Shown here piece after piece: positions 60,198 through 64,000 of a stretch of 64,000 nucleotides of DNA; within the stretch, counting starts at the first letter, position 1; the number at the start of each line of letters is the position of its first letter. The notes below the pieces were generated by a model. That model did not search any database and was not told where the DNA came from. It was given only the letters and a program-made list of their open reading frames with translations. Made by a program: the position numbers and the translations under genes. Source of the DNA: Numida meleagris (lineage: Eukaryota > Chordata > Aves > Galliformes > Numididae); assembly GCF_002078875.1 (NCBI RefSeq), contig NC_034411.1, forward strand, positions 794,085-858,084, given 5' to 3'.

Positions 60198-62599
60198 ACA
60201 TTTACAGATTATGAGGATCAATATTTATTCTTAGGTCAGGGGAAAAAATAATAATAAAAAAAAAAATCAATCTTGCAGTAAAATGAGTTGTATTTAATAT
60301 ATCACATCATTATAACAAAGTTTATATACATAAAGTAGCACTGATATGTGAATAATGGGTGCTGTGATGGATGAGTTTCCTTTCCCAAACAGCTTCATGT
60401 ATATAAAACTCAGAAACCAAAAGACAAAAGTAGTGCACGCACCTTTCTTCCTGAGTGCATTGCCAAGTTCCTACTGCTACTATTTCTGTTATCTCTTCAT
60501 TTTCATTTCTAGATATCCCTTGAAGAGATCTAATGTCTAAGGAACAGCGATCACAGGAACTGAACAACCCTTCTTGGCTGTTTGGACCAGTCTGTCTTTA
60601 CTTTTATGCCTTGGACAAAACGTAGAAGAATGCTAGTGGATAAGAACATACTTCCTTTGAAAGGCTGTGATAACTAAGTTCATGCATTTTTTGTGTGTTC
60701 CATCTGCATTTATTTTTGGAGGGGAAACAATGAGAGAACGAAGAACATATATTTGAGCTGCCCATACTGGAAAACTGGCTCTAATACATCATGCATTTTG
60801 TGATAATGTAGGGACAATGTCTCCCATCATAACAGCAGTAGCAATAGTCTGTACACAGTAACTCTTAGAACAAGCCAACTGGACTGCTTCATATGGATAA
60901 AATGAGACAGGTATGAAATTATTCCTTTAAGATCAGTTAGCAGCAGAGCCAGGATTAGGATTACTACAATTACTCCCATGAGGAAATCATTTCTGATCTC
61001 CTTCTCTGCTTTAACCCCTAGACATTTTGCTCTCTCTGAATACAATCCACCCCCACAGCAATCCCAAACATACATTAACTCCTAGCATATTTTTGAATTA
61101 AATAAGCATGGGTAAAAACCATTTCTTTTCGATGCTTGTAAATAATTTCTTTCTAAAAGAATGAGAAGTAAAATCCCTGACATACAAAAAGAGATAGGAT
61201 GTGCACCCACATTCTGCATATCCTTTTAATTACAGTAGTGGGAACTGGTAGATAAGTTACAGAGGCTAAAACAGCCCCTCTAGGACTTTCTTTGCTGGCC
61301 TGGCAAAGGGCAGTGTGGGAGTCAGTCATTCATTCATTTAGGCTACTTGACATTAAAGCAAATGTCACATATTGCCAGTGACATCTCCTGTATTTTAATA
61401 AAGCATTTCAAATCATTTGTTTGCAGATTTATATTTAAGATGAATGCTCTGAGGTCTCCATTTTTTGCATTTTCTTGAGAGAGAGGCCTGATTTCTTGCC
61501 TGTCTTTTAAAGGTCTCAGCTGTTTCTTCTGCTCTGTTTAACACATAAAAGCTTTGATACTTTGAACTTATCGAGAGACACAAAATACAAGAACTGTCTA
61601 CATAGAAAACCTTAATCAGTCAGGAAGTTGGTAAATTATGTCTTCATGCCATCCATATTGAGTGTCCATTACTCCTGGACATAGCACATTAACTGACTCA
61701 TTAGCTATTTCAAACCATATGGACTTAGGTTTTGGGTGGGCTGCTCTGATAATATCCTGAGGTGAGCTTCCTAATTATTGTAATTACGTGATCTCAATCA
61801 TGGGGCCAGTCACACAAAATAGTGTCAAGAGTCTTTAAAATGGGAGTCAGTGCACCTAGACAGTGACTGAGTTGAGCAACATGCCCCCTCGATGTTGGAG
61901 ATCCCTTGATACCTCAGAAAGTAATTACTTTAAAAGTTCTAAGAAACAGGAAGCAAGAACAACAACAACTGAATTAGCACAACAAGTGCACAGAACTCTG
62001 TACTAACGCACAAACACAAATGGATTTCTCTGTAGAAATTGGGAAAAGGGATTTCTTGCTGTCAATGGTTTTAATACAGAGATGTTACATCTCTACTGTA
62101 AATTTAGGATGATCTTTTAAACAAGGACATCTGCATTGGAGGGGGGCAATTAAAAGTGGAAATACTAAAATGACAGTGTTAAATACCACAGAAGCATCAC
62201 AATGCAACAGCGAGTGGAGTTACAAATTGCTCACGTAACGCAACAAATTTAAGAAGATTTGTGTATGTGAGGCTGCAAGGTCCTGTATAACTAAAGCCTT
62301 TCATATTCAAGTTTAGATTTGAGGAAATAGAAGAAAAAATAAAATACATAGAACATATACCTATGTTTTAGCATACAGTACTTTAGAACAAAGATATAAA
62401 CAAACAGCCTCCAAACACGGATAAAAACAGTTTGTTGTACTGTTAAATACCAGAAGAAAGCTCCTGCCCTCTGAAAATTTTGCTGCATTTTTAAGACTTA
62501 ACCCATATTAACACCACAGTGCTTTCTGTCAACCTCGAAAACTTACTCCATCAAGAAGATCAGGAGCAGAGCAATGCTTCTGAGGCAAAGATCAGGAGA
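60198..62599. other. Gene-free stretch
   Basis: Unique AT-rich DNA. No exon, RNA gene or transposon is recognised. Open frames stay below 85 codons. Confidence 0.5.
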
Positions 62600-62604
62600 A
62601 AACT
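62600..62604. repeat. Target-site duplication, left copy (ERV)
   Basis: AAACT precedes the LTR and recurs at 63140-63144 immediately after it. A 5-bp duplication fits retroviral integration. Confidence 0.6.
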
Positions 62605-63139
62605 CGTCGTGGCTTAAACAGGCAGGTGGCTGAGCACCACACAGCTGTTTGCTCACTCCCCTCTTCCCAGTGGGATGGGGGAGATCATTGGAAAAAAAAA
62701 AAAGAAGTAGAACTTGTGAGTGGATTGAGATAAAACTACGTACTAAGGTAAAGGAAAGGATAGTCATTATAACAAATATATGCATATAAATATGAATGCA
62801 TATATAAGAAGTGATGTACAAGGAATTGCTCACCACCCCCTGCCCAATGCCCAGCTGGGCCCCCCAGCAGCGGAACAGAGCCAGAATAACTCCCACCCCC
62901 TTGATGTCACATGAAATGGAATAGCCCTTTGGCCAGTTTAAGTCAGCTGTCCCAATCCTGTTCCCTCCCAGATCCTTGGACCCTTTGCTGCAAATGGCCT
63001 TGGCTCTGTACAACACTGCTTTAGCAGAAACTATGAGCATCGGTGTGTTATCAACATTGTTTTTCTCCTTGAACCAAAAACACAGCATTATACCAGACAC
63101 TCTGAAGAAAACAATTCAATTCCAGCTGAAACTAGGACA
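62605..63139 (-). mobile_element. Solo LTR of an avian endogenous retrovirus
   Basis: A 535-bp long terminal repeat, sense on the minus strand, with no internal retroviral genes on either side, so it is a solo LTR left by recombination. Its sense-strand start is TGTCCTAGTTTCAGCTGG. Further recognisable blocks, written on the plus strand, are CATCGGTGTGTTATCAACAT, CCCTTTGGCCAGTTTAAGTC, TTGCTCACCACCCCCTGCCC and GAGCACCACACAGCTG. I recognise these as a repeat found throughout bird genomes (zebra finch and chicken ERV LTR families). The sense-strand end, normally CA, is degraded to CG. It is flanked by AAACT on both sides. The expected TATA region is not clearly preserved, and an AT-rich simple-sequence insertion lies at about 62770-62806. 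The 185-codon minus-strand open frame across it (62543-63100) spans LTR and flank and is not a gene. Confidence 0.88.
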
Positions 63140-63144
63140 AAACT
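63140..63144. repeat. Target-site duplication, right copy (ERV)
   Basis: AAACT directly follows ...AGGACA, the outer end of the LTR, and matches 62600-62604. Confidence 0.6.
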
Positions 63145-64000
63145 CAAGTTTGTACCTTCCACTTTTCAGAGTACCTCTCAGACACCTACGAATTCAAGAA
63201 GTCAGGTACTTAATAGCACGGTGCATCTGAATATACGGCTAGATGGTGAAAAGAGGTACTCAAGAGTTACTTAGGAAACTAAACTCGTTTCACAAACTGA
63301 AACGACTTATGCTCATAACTAAATCGCTGCATTCACCATTCAGAAGAGCCATCTTGGGAAACACAGCACCACTGTTTTCTTTTTCAGGAGAACAATCACA
63401 ATCACAACCGCATTGATTCCGCAGAGAAGCTAGGATTTGCTCATACTTCACATAGCAACATATAGATTGCAAGAAATATGAATTAAAAAAAAAAAATCCT
63501 GTCAATATCAGAGCCAATAATACCAACACACAAATAGCCTGTTACACCACTTGTAAAATATTGCTCAGAGTTTGCACACCCGAGCTGCATGAAGGATTGA
63601 TTCCTCATGAGAAGGGCCTGTGGCTCTCAGCTGTTTGCAGCAATGTGCCATTAATAAGTAAAATAACAATAATTTGATTTTCAGTCCCTGTGTCTTGAGT
63701 CTCAAAGGCTGACATCTTTAGGGAGCATGTGTTGATTAGAACAATAATACAATAAACACTATTTGCAGTAGTAAAATACATGCTAGTAGAGGAAAAGCAA
63801 TCCTCATCCCTTACCTTTCATGCAGACAAGATACGTTACTATAACTTGAACTGTAAGCCTTATAGTTCTCCCCTCACCTAGCTAAAAAAAATAAAAACAG
63901 AAAACTAATCCATGGAAAAAAACTGTTTCTGTCTAGGCATAAGGAGCGTGACTAAGGTCATACTCAGATGTGTGCTGGCAGGATTTGTATATTTTTGTTC
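63145..64000. other. Gene-free stretch
   Basis: Unique AT-rich DNA up to the window end. No exon, RNA gene or repeat is recognised beyond short A-runs (63485-63496). Confidence 0.5.

Noticed and set aside
62543..63100. Longest ATG-initiated open frame (185 codons, minus strand)
   Set aside because: It runs through the solo LTR into its flank, has no retroviral or cellular domain, and contains low-complexity segments such as a run of isoleucine, tyrosine and histidine from the AT-rich insertion. It is a chance frame in LTR sequence.
1..64000. tRNA, rRNA, snRNA, CRISPR arrays, operon-like gene clusters or intact retroviral genes
   Set aside because: Looked for characteristic sequences on both strands and saw none. 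Structured RNAs without strong sequence signatures cannot be excluded without a covariance-model search.

Overview
The window is AT-rich vertebrate nuclear DNA, almost certainly from a bird and probably a galliform close to chicken. Three things point there. There is a nested hAT/mariner element of the Charlie-Galluhop type known from chicken repeat libraries (28947-30019). There are two 5'-truncated CR1 LINEs with the ATTCTATGA-type 3' end used by birds (51487-52621 and 54620-55424). There is a solo LTR of a widespread avian endogenous retrovirus group (62605-63139, minus strand). I find no bacterial-style operons, CRISPR array, rRNA or tRNA genes.

No known protein-coding gene can be supported. 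The window reads as a gene desert or the inside of a very large intron. The one stretch that looks coding is an open frame ending at 31005 (open from about 30415, first ATG at 30553). It has no recognised homologue, but its base composition by codon position resembles coding DNA, and its ATG directly follows a good splice-acceptor sequence. It is reported as a low-confidence orphan exon candidate.

Layout. 1-8878: unique sequence, with GC-richer stretches at 250-1450, 2000-2600 and 3270-3900, a CTCF-like motif at 3335, a CTTT/T tract at 5024 and an A23 run at 6607. 8879-13664: two decayed CR1/L3-like reverse-transcriptase relics on opposite strands. 13665-28938: unique AT-rich DNA holding scattered copies of an old amniote repeat motif and an AT-rich, enhancer-like block at 27535-27830. 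28939-30027: the Charlie-Galluhop composite with its target-site duplication. 30415-31005: the orphan open frame. 31006-51486: mostly unique DNA with two weak CR1-like scraps, simple repeats and two perfect 12-bp hairpins. 51487-55424: the CR1 cluster, comprising a 1.1 kb copy, an old CR1/L3 3' terminus and a 0.8 kb copy, all on the plus strand. 55425-64000: unique DNA, one more minus-strand CR1/L3 relic with an internal 17-bp duplication, a DR1 nuclear-receptor-like site at 60185, and the solo LTR.

All recognisable coding-derived sequence is dead transposon sequence: reverse-transcriptase pieces, a hAT transposase C-terminus and a mariner transposase N-terminus, each broken by stops or frameshifts. 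Together the elements record several ages of insertion: amniote-age CR1/L3-like scraps, then bird-age CR1, Charlie-Galluhop and the ERV LTR. I did not recognise any novel multi-gene system.
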